A DNA stretch of 64,000 nucleotides from Pandoraea capi (GTDB taxonomy: Bacteria > Pseudomonadota > Gammaproteobacteria > Burkholderiales > Burkholderiaceae), in contig NZ_CABPRV010000010.1 of the NCBI RefSeq assembly GCF_902459735.1, positions 186,001 through 250,000 of the forward strand. Reading direction: 5' to 3'. The notes under the pieces were generated by a model, which saw nothing but the letters and a program-made list of their open reading frames with translations, made no database searches and was not told the DNA's origin. Position 1 is the first letter of the stretch. The number at the start of each line of letters is the position of its first letter. A program made the position numbers and the translations under genes. This document shows positions 45,795 through 56,140 of the stretch, one piece after another.

Positions 45795-47174
45795 TCAGTG
45801 CATCGCCGCGGAATTACGGGCTTCGGCAGCGTTCTGCGCCGGCACGTCGCCGCGCGTGCGCTCCCATGCGTTCTTTGCGAGCAGTGCGATCGTCGCGATC
45901 ACCGCCGGAATCGCCAGCAGCGAGAACGTCGCGGAAAATCCCAGATGACGGCGCACGAGTTCCGCGCCGAGCAACGCACCGGCGATGCCGCCGAAGCGTC
46001 CGATGCCGAGCATCCATGCCACGCCCGTGGCACGGCCATTCGTCGGGTAGAACATGGCGGCCAGCGACGGCATCGACGATTGCGCGCCGTTCATCGCCGT
46101 GCCCGCGAGGAAGATCAGCGTGACGAGCATGCCGATGTCGCCGATCGCCTGCCCGACCGCATACACCAGCACCGCCGTGAGCGCGTAGCCGACCGCCACC
46201 ACCTTCTGCGCGTTGAACTTGTCCATCAGCCAGCCCGACAGGATCGTGCCGATGCCGCCACCGAGCGGGAACAAGGCCGTAATCAGTGCGGCGCGCTCGA
46301 CCGTGAAACCCGCGTCCTTGAACAGGATCGGCATCCAGCTGGTGAGCAGATAGAAGATCACGAGGCCCATGAAGTAGGTCACCCACAGCATCACCGAGCC
46401 AAAACCGTACTGCTTCGAGAGCACTACGCCGATGGCCGAACCGGCGCGCTTCGGCGCGGCTTCATTCACGGTGAACGTGTTCACATCGTCGAACGACTCG
46501 CCCGCGATACGCGACAGGATGCGACGCACGCGCGCCACCGGCTTCTGCTTGACCACGAGAAACTTCACCGACTCCGGCAGGCACGCAATCAGCAACACCG
46601 AGAGCACCAGCGGCAGCACGCCGCCAAGCACCAGCACGCTATGCCAGCCGAAATGCGGAATCAGCCACGAGGCCACGAAACCGCCAACGGAAGCGCCGAG
46701 CGGAAAGCCGCAGAACATCGTGTTGACGATCACGGCACGGCGCGCTTGCGGCGCGTATTCGGAAATCAGCGTCACGGCATTCGGCATCGCAGCGCCGAGT
46801 CCGAGGCCCGTTAGAAAGCGCAGCACGGTCAGCGTCTGAAGATCCTGCGCGAAGGCCGTGGCAAGACTCGCCACGCCGAAGAACACCACAGACAACACGA
46901 GTATGGTCTTGCGGCCTGCCTTGTCGGCCAGCGGCCCGGCGAAGATCGCCCCGCCTGCCAGCCCGAACAGAGCGGCCGAAAGCACCGGGCCGAGCGAGCC
47001 CTTGTCGATATGCCATTGCTGCACCAGCGACGGCGCGATGTAACCGATGGCGGCGGTATCGAAGCCGTCGATGGCCACGATGAAGAAACACAGGATCAGC
47101 ACCAGCCACTGATAGCTGGAAAAGCGCTGAGCGTTGATGTAGGCGGGCACGTCCACCGTGCGCGGATGATTCAT
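45795..47174 (-). CDS. MFS aromatic acid:H+ symporter (AAHS family, PcaK/BenK-like)
   Basis: The 459-residue transporter has 12 helices and the AAHS signature at its first helices (LILCFFIVAIDGFDTAAIGYIAPSL) and loop 2-3 motif GPLADKAGRKTILV. The aspartates in helix 1 (DGFD) are typical of 4-hydroxybenzoate/protocatechuate carriers such as PcaK. ATG 47174 has GGAG 7-8 bases upstream. Being next to pobA and pobR, it probably imports 4-hydroxybenzoate. Confidence 0.85.
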   Translation of the reverse strand: MNHPRTVDVPAYINAQRFSSYQWLVLILCFFIVAIDGFDTAAIGYIAPSLVQQWHIDKGSLGPVLSAALFGLAGGAIFAGPLADKAGRKTILVLSVVFFGVASLATAFAQDLQTLTVLRFLTGLGLGAAMPNAVTLISEYAPQARRAVIVNTMFCGFPLGASVGGFVASWLIPHFGWHSVLVLGGVLPLVLSVLLIACLPESVKFLVVKQKPVARVRRILSRIAGESFDDVNTFTVNEAAPKRAGSAIGVVLSKQYGFGSVMLWVTYFMGLVIFYLLTSWMPILFKDAGFTVERAALITALFPLGGGIGTILSGWLMDKFNAQKVVAVGYALTAVLVYAVGQAIGDIGMLVTLIFLAGTAMNGAQSSMPSLAAMFYPTNGRATGVAWMLGIGRFGGIAGALLGAELVRRHLGFSATFSLLAIPAVIATIALLAKNAWERTRGDVPAQNAAEARNSAAMH

Positions 47175-47420
47175 GACGCTGTCTCCTCGGGGCGCGAGCG
47201 CTCCGTTGTTCATTCCATTATTTTTTTGGAAATCGATCACCGCCGGTGCGCATCCGTGTGTCGGGGGTGGCGCGCGCAGGGGGTCTGTCCGTCCTGCCGT
47301 CTTGATGCGGCATCGCGGCTTGGCGGCAAAGCAGATTTCTGCCGCTAATGTACGTCCATATCCCGCCTGTCGAAATGATCTTTCGTCAGGCCATCCATAA
47401 CGGGCGGTTATGCGTGACGC

Positions 47421-47448
47421 CACCGGTGGCGGTTATAGCACACCGGTG
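47421..47448. promoter_or_regulatory. Two CACCGGTG palindromes exactly 20 bp apart
   Basis: CACCGGTG occurs at 47421-47428 (within the longer palindrome GCCACCGGTGGC, 47419-47430) and again at 47441-47448. Two helical turns separate them. They lie in the 358-bp gap between pobA (ending 47533) and the MFS gene, whose start is 245 bp away, and may be an operator for the transporter. The rest of the gap holds no gene. Confidence 0.5.
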
Positions 47449-47532
47449 GTGTGGTCCTTGAGACGGTGGCCACGGCCCGCCGCCCCATCAGGCCCGCTCA
47501 GGCCCGCCCAGACCCGTTCAAACGGCTCCGGC

Positions 47533-48777
<1,245 letters not shown>

Positions 48778-48845
48778 TCAGGCAAAAGGAGGAAGCCCCG
48801 GCAGCGGACGAATTGCATTTCTTGGTTGTCTCACGCTCGCTGCCC

Positions 48846-48894
48846 CACTTAGGACTACGCGTAAACACGCATGCCCGCGCGCCTGTCCTAAGTG
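48846..48894. promoter_or_regulatory. Inverted repeat CACTTAGGAC-N29-GTCCTAAGTG in the pobA-pobR region
   Basis: Perfect 10-base arms (48846-48855, 48885-48894) lie between divergent pobA and pobR, centres 39 bp apart, almost four helical turns. AraC-family regulators bind such spaced half-sites. The T-run directly after the second arm also allows a terminator-like reading. The whole 309-bp gap 48712-49020 has no gene. Confidence 0.55.
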
Positions 48895-49020
48895 CTTTTT
48901 TAACGCCTTGTCACGAGGGGCGAATGCGTCATATCTTATGGAGCGCGCACGTCGCGTTGAATGGATGAATCGGCGACTTTCTTGTACTTTTTCGACAACT
49001 TCGACCAAGGGAAAACCAGT

Positions 49021-49974
49021 ATGTCAGGCGCGTCATCCCGGCTGCGCGCGGCGCGCGAGGCGATTCCGGAATTCTCGTTGTACGGTGAGTTGACCGAAAC
49101 CGACAGCGGCGACTTCGTCCATATCGAATGGATCGAGACACGCAGCCGTCTCTACGACTGGCATATCGATACGCATCGCCATCTGGGTCTGTTTCAGGTG
49201 CTCGCGATCTTCGAAGGCAAGGTCGAGGCAAATGTCGACGATGCGACGTGGGAAGTCGAAGGTCCCGCCGTCATCACGGTGCACCCGTCGGCCGTGCACA
49301 ACTTCCGCTTCTCGCGCGGCGCGCACGGCTTCGTACTCACCATGGCGCAGAGCGTGCCATTCGACGCCGCCATCGGTGCGGATGCCGACATGACCTCGCT
49401 GCTTCGCAAACCGTGGCTGTTCGCGCTGGCCGATGCGCCGCAAACACGCGATCGTCTCTACACGCTGCTCGGTCTCATCATGGACGAGTTTTCGCGCCCG
49501 CAACTGGGGCACGCGGAAATGGTCGGATGGCTCACGCGCAGCGTGCTGCTATTGCTCGCACGCCTGCATGCGCATCACGATTCCGCCACGCGCACGGGAC
49601 GCACGGAACTGGATCTGTTCGCGCGGTTTCGCGCGCTCGTGGAAACGCACTACACCGAAGCGTGGGCCGTACCCGCCTACGCCGAACGCCTGCATGTGAC
49701 GGAGAGCAAGCTCAATCGTCTGTGCCGGCGTATCTCGGGCAAATCGGCGTTCGATCTGGTGCAGGATCGTCTGATGCTCGAAGCGCGGCGCAAACTCATC
49801 TACATTCCCGCGCCGGTCTCGCACGTCGCCTACGAACTCGGGTTTCAGGACCCGGCGTATTTCTGCCGCGTGTTCAAGCGCCATGTCGGCGTGACGCCGT
49901 CCGCCTTCCGGCGTACGGCGCAACACGCGCATCTGGGCGACGACTCGGCGCTGTCCGCAGAACTGTTGCCCTGA
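49021..49974 (+). CDS. pobR: AraC-family regulator, PobR-like
   Basis: The 317-residue protein has an N-terminal cupin-type effector domain (EFSLYGELTETDSGDFVHIEWIETRS, HRHLGLFQVLAIFEGKVEANVDD) and two C-terminal HTH motifs (WAVPAYAERLHVTESKLNRLCRRISG and PVSHVAYELGFQDPAYFCRVFKRHVG). PobR activators of this type switch on pobA with 4-hydroxybenzoate as inducer. ATG 49021 follows AAGGGAAAACC. It is divergent from pobA and convergent with the pca operon. Confidence 0.88.
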   Translation: MSGASSRLRAAREAIPEFSLYGELTETDSGDFVHIEWIETRSRLYDWHIDTHRHLGLFQVLAIFEGKVEANVDDATWEVEGPAVITVHPSAVHNFRFSRGAHGFVLTMAQSVPFDAAIGADADMTSLLRKPWLFALADAPQTRDRLYTLLGLIMDEFSRPQLGHAEMVGWLTRSVLLLLARLHAHHDSATRTGRTELDLFARFRALVETHYTEAWAVPAYAERLHVTESKLNRLCRRISGKSAFDLVQDRLMLEARRKLIYIPAPVSHVAYELGFQDPAYFCRVFKRHVGVTPSAFRRTAQHAHLGDDSALSAELLP

Positions 49975-50059
49975 TGTGGCCCGGGCATCCCGCGAGGGCG
50001 ACATACCAAGGTGACTGACGATCGCGCCGACGGAACGACATCGGCGCCATCGCAACCGC

Positions 50060-50848
50060 TCAGCCGCGCAGGAAGCTCAGCAACGCGTCGGTCACGGCAG
50101 GGGCGCACTCGATGTTCGACAGATGCGCCCCGGGCACGATCACCTGCTGCGCGCCACGAATGCGCTCGACCATCGCCGTCGACATGGCCGGCGGCGTCGC
50201 CAGATCGCCGGCGCCGGTCACGATCAGCGTCGGCGCCGTGATCGCGGCGATCTCGTCCAGTTGATTCATGTCGCGCACCGCCGCACATGCCGCGGCATAA
50301 CCCGCCGGGGCGAGCGAGCGGAACATCGCCTTCATCCGTTCGACGGTGGCGCTCTCACGCTGCGCATATTCCGGCGTGAACCAGCGCGACACGACCGCAT
50401 CGGTCACGGCGGTCATCCCATCGGCCTGCACGGCACGAATGCGGCCGTTCCACACGTCCTCGGCGCCGATATGGGCCGACGAGCACACGATGGCGAGGCG
50501 ATCCAGACGCTGCGGCGCGTGAATACCCAGCCACATGCCCGTCATGCCGCCCATCGACACGCCGGCGAGACTGGCGCGCTCGATGTCCAGTGCGTCGAGC
50601 AGGGCGACGACGTCGCGCCCCAGTTGATCGATCACGTACGGCCCGGGCGTGACGGACGAACCGCCATGCCCCCGCGTGTCGTAACGGATCACACGGAATT
50701 CACGTGCAAGCGCAGGCACTTGCGGCGCCCACATCTCCAGCGTCGTGCCCAGCGAGTTCGAGAGCACGAGCGCTGGCGCATGGTCGTCGCCATCGATAGC
50801 CACGCGCAGTTGGGCATCGCCCACGTCGATCAAACGTTCCACGGTCAT
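50060..50848 (-). CDS. pcaD: 3-oxoadipate enol-lactonase
   Basis: The 262-residue alpha/beta-hydrolase has the nucleophile elbow GVSMGG, the acid in VTGAGDLATPP and the histidine in VPGAHLSNIE, as in PcaD. It hydrolyses 3-oxoadipate enol-lactone to 3-oxoadipate. It is the last gene of pcaH-G-B-C-D, 13 bp after pcaC. Confidence 0.93.
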   Translation of the reverse strand: MTVERLIDVGDAQLRVAIDGDDHAPALVLSNSLGTTLEMWAPQVPALAREFRVIRYDTRGHGGSSVTPGPYVIDQLGRDVVALLDALDIERASLAGVSMGGMTGMWLGIHAPQRLDRLAIVCSSAHIGAEDVWNGRIRAVQADGMTAVTDAVVSRWFTPEYAQRESATVERMKAMFRSLAPAGYAAACAAVRDMNQLDEIAAITAPTLIVTGAGDLATPPAMSTAMVERIRGAQQVIVPGAHLSNIECAPAVTDALLSFLRG

Positions 50849-50861
50849 TTGTCTTGTCCCC

Positions 50862-51299
50862 TCAACCTTGCGCGTCCGGCGCAGCGGATTTCGATGCGCG
50901 CGTCGTCGATCCCGGCTCGGCGGCTTCCATCTCCGCGAAGACCTTCTCGGCATCGTGAATCGCCTGATTGGCGGCGGGCAGGCCGGCGTACAGCGCGGCA
51001 TGCATGAACAGCTCCTTCATCTCTTCGCGCGTCACACCGTTGTTGAACGCGGCGCGCACGTGCATGCGGAATTCGTCGCCGCGATTGAGCGCGATAAGCA
51101 GCGAGAGCGTGATCATGCTGCGCATGCGGCGCGTGAGGCCCGGGCGGGTCCAGATGTCGCCCCAGGCGAAGCGCGTGATGAAGTCCTGGAAGTCGTCGTT
51201 GAACTCGTTGCGGCGGGTGAGCGTGCGGTCCACGTGCGCGTCGCCGAGCACGCCGCGTCGCACTTCCATGCCGTTGTCGTAGCGTTCCTGATCGTTCAT
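50862..51299 (-). CDS. pcaC: 4-carboxymuconolactone decarboxylase
   Basis: The 145-residue protein is a stand-alone PcaC: RYDNGMEVRRGVLGDAHVDRT, FITRFAWGDIWTRPGLTRRMRS and EEMKELFMHAALYAGLPAANQA are characteristic. It converts 4-carboxymuconolactone to the enol-lactone used by PcaD. Its start overlaps the pcaB stop in ATGA. In some bacteria PcaC and PcaD are fused (PcaL); here they are separate. Confidence 0.94.
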   Translation of the reverse strand: MNDQERYDNGMEVRRGVLGDAHVDRTLTRRNEFNDDFQDFITRFAWGDIWTRPGLTRRMRSMITLSLLIALNRGDEFRMHVRAAFNNGVTREEMKELFMHAALYAGLPAANQAIHDAEKVFAEMEAAEPGSTTRASKSAAPDAQG

Positions 51300-52678
51300 T
51301 GGGATGTCCTGCCGGAAGGTGAAGACGGCGCGGCCGTTGCCACGTCCACCTGTGCGAGCACACGGCTCACGAACGTGTCGGCAGCGCCGAGATAGTGTTG
51401 GGGATCCGTGAGGCGTTCAAGCGCCTCGCCGGACAGAATGCGGATGATGTCGGCGTCCTCGCGAAGCACGTCGAGCAGGTGACGCCCCTGCGCGAGCGCA
51501 TCGCGACAACGGGCCTCCACGCGCCGATGCGCTTCGAGTCGCCCCATCGATTCGCCGAGCGCCATCGTCACGGCTTCGGCCATGATCAGCCCATGGGTGA
51601 CGTCGAGATTCGCACGCATGCGAGACACGTCGACCGTCCAGTCCTGCACGAGCGTGCGCGCCGTCGCCAGCGCACCACCGCACAGCATGAGCAGTTCGGG
51701 CAAGGTCTCCCACTCCGCATGCCAGGTGCCGAGTCCGCGCTCATGGTCCTGTTGCATCGCGCCGAACAGCGTGGCGACGAGTTGCGGCGTGCGCGCGGCG
51801 GCCGCGAGGATGGCCGCGCAGCCGACCGGGTTGCGCTTGTGCGGCATGGTGGACGAGCCGCCGCGCCCCGGGCCGGAGGCTTCCGCGATCTCGCCGACTT
51901 CCGTCTGCGTGAGCAGGGCCGTATCGCGAGCGAACTTACCCAGCGAGCCGGTCAGCGACGCTGCCCAGCTTCCCACGCGCACGATCCGGTCGCGCTGCCC
52001 GTGCCAGGGCGTCGCCGCGTCCGACAATCCGAGGTGACGCGCCAGCGCCGCCGCCACCGCGGGGCCGTGCGTGCCGAGCGAGGCCAGCGTGCCCGCCGCA
52101 CCGCCGAACTGCACGCAAAGCACCTGATCGCGCACGCTCGTGAGGTCGGCGCGCGCACGCAGCAATGCGTCGAGCGTGCCGGCGAGTTTAAGGCCGAAGG
52201 TGATGGGCAAGGCGTGCTGAAGCCACGTCCGTCCGATCATGACCGTGGTGCGATGCTGGCGCACTTGCGCCGCGAGTTGCTGAATCAGCGCGTCGAGATC
52301 GGTGCCGAGATCGTCGAGGGCGCCGCGTATCTGTAGTACGAGGCCGGTGTCGATGGCGTCCTGACTGGTCGCGCCCCAGTGCACATAGCGGGCGGCGTCG
52401 GCGTCGAGCGTCTTCACGCGCGCAGTGAGTTGTTTGATCAGCGGGATGGCGAGGTTGCCCGCGCAGGCAGCCGCGTCGCGCAGCGCCTCCCAATCGAGGT
52501 CGCCGGCGCGCGCGGCCGCGGTAATCGGCGCAACGGCGGTGGCCGGGATCAGTCCCGTTTCGGCTTCGGCGGCGGCCAGCGCCACTTCGAAGTCGAGCAT
52601 GCTCTGGAGCGTGGCGTCGCGGGAAAATCGCGTCGACACGGCCGCGCCGCGCAGCAAGGAATCAAGCAGTTCCGTCAT
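51296..52678 (-). CDS. pcaB: 3-carboxy-cis,cis-muconate cycloisomerase
   Basis: The 460-residue enzyme belongs to the fumarase/adenylosuccinate lyase fold with the signature GRGGSSTMPHKRNP, HWGATSQDAIDTG and TWLQHALPITFG. It lactonises 3-carboxymuconate to 4-carboxymuconolactone. ATG 52678 is chosen; a longer frame begins with unrelated sequence. A 145-bp gap separates it from pcaG, wide enough for a second promoter, but I see no clear one. Confidence 0.94.
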   Translation of the reverse strand: MTELLDSLLRGAAVSTRFSRDATLQSMLDFEVALAAAEAETGLIPATAVAPITAAARAGDLDWEALRDAAACAGNLAIPLIKQLTARVKTLDADAARYVHWGATSQDAIDTGLVLQIRGALDDLGTDLDALIQQLAAQVRQHRTTVMIGRTWLQHALPITFGLKLAGTLDALLRARADLTSVRDQVLCVQFGGAAGTLASLGTHGPAVAAALARHLGLSDAATPWHGQRDRIVRVGSWAASLTGSLGKFARDTALLTQTEVGEIAEASGPGRGGSSTMPHKRNPVGCAAILAAAARTPQLVATLFGAMQQDHERGLGTWHAEWETLPELLMLCGGALATARTLVQDWTVDVSRMRANLDVTHGLIMAEAVTMALGESMGRLEAHRRVEARCRDALAQGRHLLDVLREDADIIRILSGEALERLTDPQHYLGAADTFVSRVLAQVDVATAAPSSPSGRTSQ

Positions 52679-52823
52679 CGGGAAATCGATGTTAGGTGCG
52701 TTGTTGGTGCGTTGCAAAATGCAGATACGGCCACGGGCTGCCGGCATTCGCATGCCGGCAGCCCGAAGCCGCGCCAGTTCTGGTCTGACGTATCGGTTTA
52801 GGTTGCCGATGACGGGTGCGACA

Positions 52824-53423
52824 TCACAGGTCGAGGAACACCGTCTCCTCGTCCCCCTGCATACGGATGTCGAACCGGTACGTCACCCGTCCACCGTTCG
52901 TCTCACGCCGGGCGATCAGCGTGTGACGACGCTCGGCCGGCACTTGTTGCAGCACGGGGTCCAGCGCGTTGGCCGCAGCCTCGTCGTCGAAATAGATACG
53001 CGTAAACAGATGATTGAGCAAGCCCCGCATCGTCAGCACGACATCGATGCGCGGGGCATCTCCCTGCACAGCCGCGCCGGGCTTGACGGTCTCGATGACG
53101 AAACGGTTCTCGGCATCCGTACCGGTACCGCAACGGCCCGCCCCGGCGAACCCGGTGCGCTCGATATCGTCGGCCGTCTGCACGTAGCGCCCATGGGCGT
53201 CGGCCTGCACGATTTCAATCAGGGCATCGTTGATCGGATTGCCCGCGCCGTCGAATACCTGACCGATCAGACGGATGTGCTCCCCGTCAGCGCGATCGCT
53301 CGCGACGACCGGCGTGAAAGCGCTCTTGAAGTCGTACAGGTATTGTTCCGGCGACAGGCCGTAGGCGAAGTATGGACCGACGGTCTGCGACGGCGTTTGC
53401 TTGAGATCTGACGTGTTGGACAT
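52824..53423 (-). CDS. pcaG: Protocatechuate 3,4-dioxygenase alpha subunit
   Basis: The 199-residue protein matches PcaG: TPSQTVGPYFAYGLSPEQY at the start, VFDGAGNPINDALIEIVQADAHGRY, and a C-terminal YRFDIRMQGDEETVFLDL. The alpha subunit lacks the iron ligands and pairs with PcaH. It begins 3 bp after pcaH. Confidence 0.96.
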   Translation of the reverse strand: MSNTSDLKQTPSQTVGPYFAYGLSPEQYLYDFKSAFTPVVASDRADGEHIRLIGQVFDGAGNPINDALIEIVQADAHGRYVQTADDIERTGFAGAGRCGTGTDAENRFVIETVKPGAAVQGDAPRIDVVLTMRGLLNHLFTRIYFDDEAAANALDPVLQQVPAERRHTLIARRETNGGRVTYRFDIRMQGDEETVFLDL

Positions 53424-53426
53424 GGC

Positions 53427-54137
53427 TCAGGACTCCATCGGCGTTTGGTCGGCACCGCGCAACACGATGTCGAATTCGTACCCCAGCGCGTATTCCGGCT
53501 CGGTGATATCCATCGAGAAGCGCGCAATCAGGCGGTCGCGTGCCTGCGCCGGCGTCGCCTGGAAGATCGGGTCGTAAGCGAGGAGCGGATCGCCCGGGAA
53601 GTACATCTGCGTCACCAGCCGGGTCGCAAAGTAGTGCCCGAACACCGAGAAGTGCAAATGCTGCGGACGCCATGCGTTGTGGTGGTTCTTCCACGGATAC
53701 GCGCCCGGCTTGATCGTCAGGAATTTGTAGCGTCCGTCGGCGTCGGTCATCGCGCGGCCGGCGCCGAGGAAGTTCGGATCGAGCGGCGCGTCGTGCTGGT
53801 CGACCTTATGGACGTAGCGCCCGCACGCGTTGGCCTGCCACAGTTCCACGAGCGTGTTCGGCACCGGGCGGCCGCCTTCGTCGAGCACACGGCCGGTGAC
53901 GATCATGCGCTCGCCCAGCGGTTCGCCATTACGAACGGCATTACGCGTGAGATCGCCGTCTAGCGCGCCGATGATGCCATTGCCGTAGACCGGCGAGCGC
54001 AGATCCGCGAGGTTCTGCCTGACCGGCACGAGCAGTTGTTTGGGCCCGCGCAGCGCCGTGGACTTGTACCCGCTGTCAATCAGCCTGGGATGGGAATCCC
54101 AGTCGCGGGGGCGCAGGACGGTTGTCGTCTTCGACAT
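53427..54137 (-). CDS. pcaH: Protocatechuate 3,4-dioxygenase beta subunit
   Basis: The 236-residue protein has all four non-heme iron ligands at the numbering known for Pseudomonas: Y108 (CGRYVHK), Y147 (PGAYPW), H160 and H162 (PQHLHF). The enzyme opens protocatechuate between the hydroxyls to 3-carboxymuconate. It is the first gene of the pca operon and is divergent from pcaQ. ATG 54137 has GGAGTGAGACC upstream. Confidence 0.97.
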   Translation of the reverse strand: MSKTTTVLRPRDWDSHPRLIDSGYKSTALRGPKQLLVPVRQNLADLRSPVYGNGIIGALDGDLTRNAVRNGEPLGERMIVTGRVLDEGGRPVPNTLVELWQANACGRYVHKVDQHDAPLDPNFLGAGRAMTDADGRYKFLTIKPGAYPWKNHHNAWRPQHLHFSVFGHYFATRLVTQMYFPGDPLLAYDPIFQATPAQARDRLIARFSMDITEPEYALGYEFDIVLRGADQTPMES

Positions 54138-54206
54138 GGTCTCACTCCATTTTGTGTTGACTGATCTGGCAGGCACGTTGGCCGGTCGCCAGCTTGTTTT
54201 CGACAC

Positions 54207-54229
54207 TATATCCATAATCAACGGATATA
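54207..54229. promoter_or_regulatory. Palindrome TATATCC-N9-GGATATA between pcaH and pcaQ
   Basis: Perfect 7-base arms (54207-54213, 54223-54229) contain a T-N11-A core, as LysR regulators need. It lies 70 bp upstream of pcaH and 40 bp from the pcaQ start and is the likely PcaQ site. Confidence 0.7.
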
Positions 54230-54268
54230 TTTATTGACATTTTCTTAGGCTTTTCATAACTTTCCGGC

Positions 54269-55216
54269 ATGGAAAGACACCTTCTCGACGGGCGCATCAA
54301 GCTGCGGCATCTGCAATGCCTGCTGGCGGTCGCGCAGCATGGCAGCTTGCAGCGCGCGGCCGAAGCGCTGTCCATTACCCAACCGGCCGTCAGCAAGACG
54401 ATTGCCGAACTGGAAGGCCTGCTGGGCGTGCGTCTGTTCGACCGGGGCCGCAACGGCGCCCGGCCCACCGCGCAGGCCGAATTGTTCCTGCGGCATGCGG
54501 GCGCCAGCGTGAGCGCGCTGCGTCAGGGCATCGACGTGCTTTCGCGCGCCGTCGGCCAGACCGGCGGCGTGATCGAGATCGCGGTATTGCCCACGCTGGC
54601 CGCCGCGATGATGCCCGGCGTGCTCGAAGCCTTCCGGCGCGAGTGGCCCGGCATCGTGGTGCAGGTGCACACCGGGGCGAACCAGCAACTGCTCACCCAA
54701 CTGAAATCCGGTCAGGTCACGCTCGCCCTCGGGCGCATGTCCGACCCGGAAGGGATGGCGGGGCTCACCTTCGAGCACCTGTGCGCCACGCCGCTGTGTG
54801 TGGTCGTGCGGCCCGAGCATCCGCTCGTGCAGCAACGCAGCGTGTCGATGGCCGACATTGCGAACTATCACGTGGTGCTGCCGCCGCACGGCACGATTCT
54901 TCGTCACACGGCCGATAGCTTCCTGCGCGCGCACGGCGTGGGCACGCTGGACGACTATTCCGAGCTGCTGTCGATGTCGCTCGCGCGCGCCATGACGCTG
55001 CGCGACGACGTCGTCTGGATCGCCTCCGAGATCACGGTGCAGGACGATCTTGCCGATGGCGCACTGTGCGCCCTGCCCTTCGCGACGAAAGGCACAGAGG
55101 AGTCCATCGGCATTTTGTGGCGCAACGACACGGTGCCCACACCGCCCGAGCAGATGCTCATCAGCGCCATGCGCGAAGCCGCGCGCGTGCGCTACGGCAT
55201 GCCGGGGCTGCGCTGA
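54269..55216 (+). CDS. pcaQ: LysR-family regulator PcaQ
   Basis: The 315-residue protein starts with IKLRHLQCLLAVAQHGSLQRAAEALSITQPAVSKTIAELE, the HTH typical of the PcaQ/GbpR group, followed by the effector domain (IEIAVLPTLAAAMMPGVLEAF, GALCALPFATKGTEESIGIL). It should activate the divergent pca operon with a beta-carboxymuconate-type co-inducer. Confidence 0.9.
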   Translation: MERHLLDGRIKLRHLQCLLAVAQHGSLQRAAEALSITQPAVSKTIAELEGLLGVRLFDRGRNGARPTAQAELFLRHAGASVSALRQGIDVLSRAVGQTGGVIEIAVLPTLAAAMMPGVLEAFRREWPGIVVQVHTGANQQLLTQLKSGQVTLALGRMSDPEGMAGLTFEHLCATPLCVVVRPEHPLVQQRSVSMADIANYHVVLPPHGTILRHTADSFLRAHGVGTLDDYSELLSMSLARAMTLRDDVVWIASEITVQDDLADGALCALPFATKGTEESIGILWRNDTVPTPPEQMLISAMREAARVRYGMPGLR

Positions 55217-55237
55217 GCGCGTTCGCGACATGTCGCG

Positions 55238-56140
55238 TCAGGCGGCAGCTTGCGCCGACGCGCCGCCCGACAGTCCCAGCATGCGTGCCGCGTTGTCCTT
55301 GAGCAGCAGCGGTTTGACGTCATCGCGAAACCCCGCCGTCTCGAAGTCCTTCAGCCAACGATCCGGGGCGATGAGCGGGAAGTCGGAGCCGAACAGCATC
55401 TTCTCGCGCAGCAGCGAATTCGCGTATTGAATCAACTCCGGAGAAAAGTACTTCGGCGACCAGCCCGACAGATCGATGTAGACGTTCGGTTTGTGCAGCG
55501 CGATCGACAGCGCCTGCGATTGCCAGGGCCATGACGGATGCGCGATCACGATGTTCATGTCAGGGAAATCGGTCGCGACATCGTCGAGATGCATCGGCTC
55601 CGAATACTTGAGACGCAGTCCGCCGCCGCCCGGCATGCCCGAGCCGATGCCCGAATGCCCGCTGTGAAACACCGCCGTGAGTTTGTACTCGGCGATGAGT
55701 TCGTACATCGGATACGCCATGCGGTCGTTGGCGAAGAAGCCCTGCATCGTCGGATGGAACTTGAAGCCGCGCACGCCGAACGCCTCCACCAGTCGACGCG
55801 CCTCGCGCACGCCCATGCGGCCCTTGTGCGGATCGATGCTCGCGAAGGCAATCATGATGTCCGGGTTTTCCTGCGCGAAGCCCGCGATCTCCTCGTTCGG
55901 AATGCGCCGGCGACCGATATTCGCTTCGCAGTCGACGGTAAACATCACGAAGCCGATATTACGCTCGCGATAGTGCGCGATGGTCTCGGGAATCGTCGGA
56001 CGGCGATTCTGCTTGAGCACCGTGCCGAAGTACTTGTCGGCGGCATCGTCGAACGCCTTGCCGAACAGGTCGGGCGGCTGGCAGCACGACACCTCCGCGT
56101 GCACATGGGTGTCGATGGCGACGAGTGTCTCGAGATTCAT
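55238..56140 (-). CDS. Amidohydrolase-2 family protein (aromatic operon)
   Basis: The 300-residue protein has the TIM-barrel amidohydrolase motifs IDTHVHAE (HxH), GFKFHPTMQGFF, FHSGHSGIGSG and FGSDFPLI. Members include decarboxylases (ACMSD, gamma-resorcylate) and hydrolases. It is last in the ferulate operon, overlapping the acyl-CoA dehydrogenase stop in ATGA. Its reaction is not known. Confidence 0.82.
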   Translation of the reverse strand: MNLETLVAIDTHVHAEVSCCQPPDLFGKAFDDAADKYFGTVLKQNRRPTIPETIAHYRERNIGFVMFTVDCEANIGRRRIPNEEIAGFAQENPDIMIAFASIDPHKGRMGVREARRLVEAFGVRGFKFHPTMQGFFANDRMAYPMYELIAEYKLTAVFHSGHSGIGSGMPGGGGLRLKYSEPMHLDDVATDFPDMNIVIAHPSWPWQSQALSIALHKPNVYIDLSGWSPKYFSPELIQYANSLLREKMLFGSDFPLIAPDRWLKDFETAGFRDDVKPLLLKDNAARMLGLSGGASAQAAA

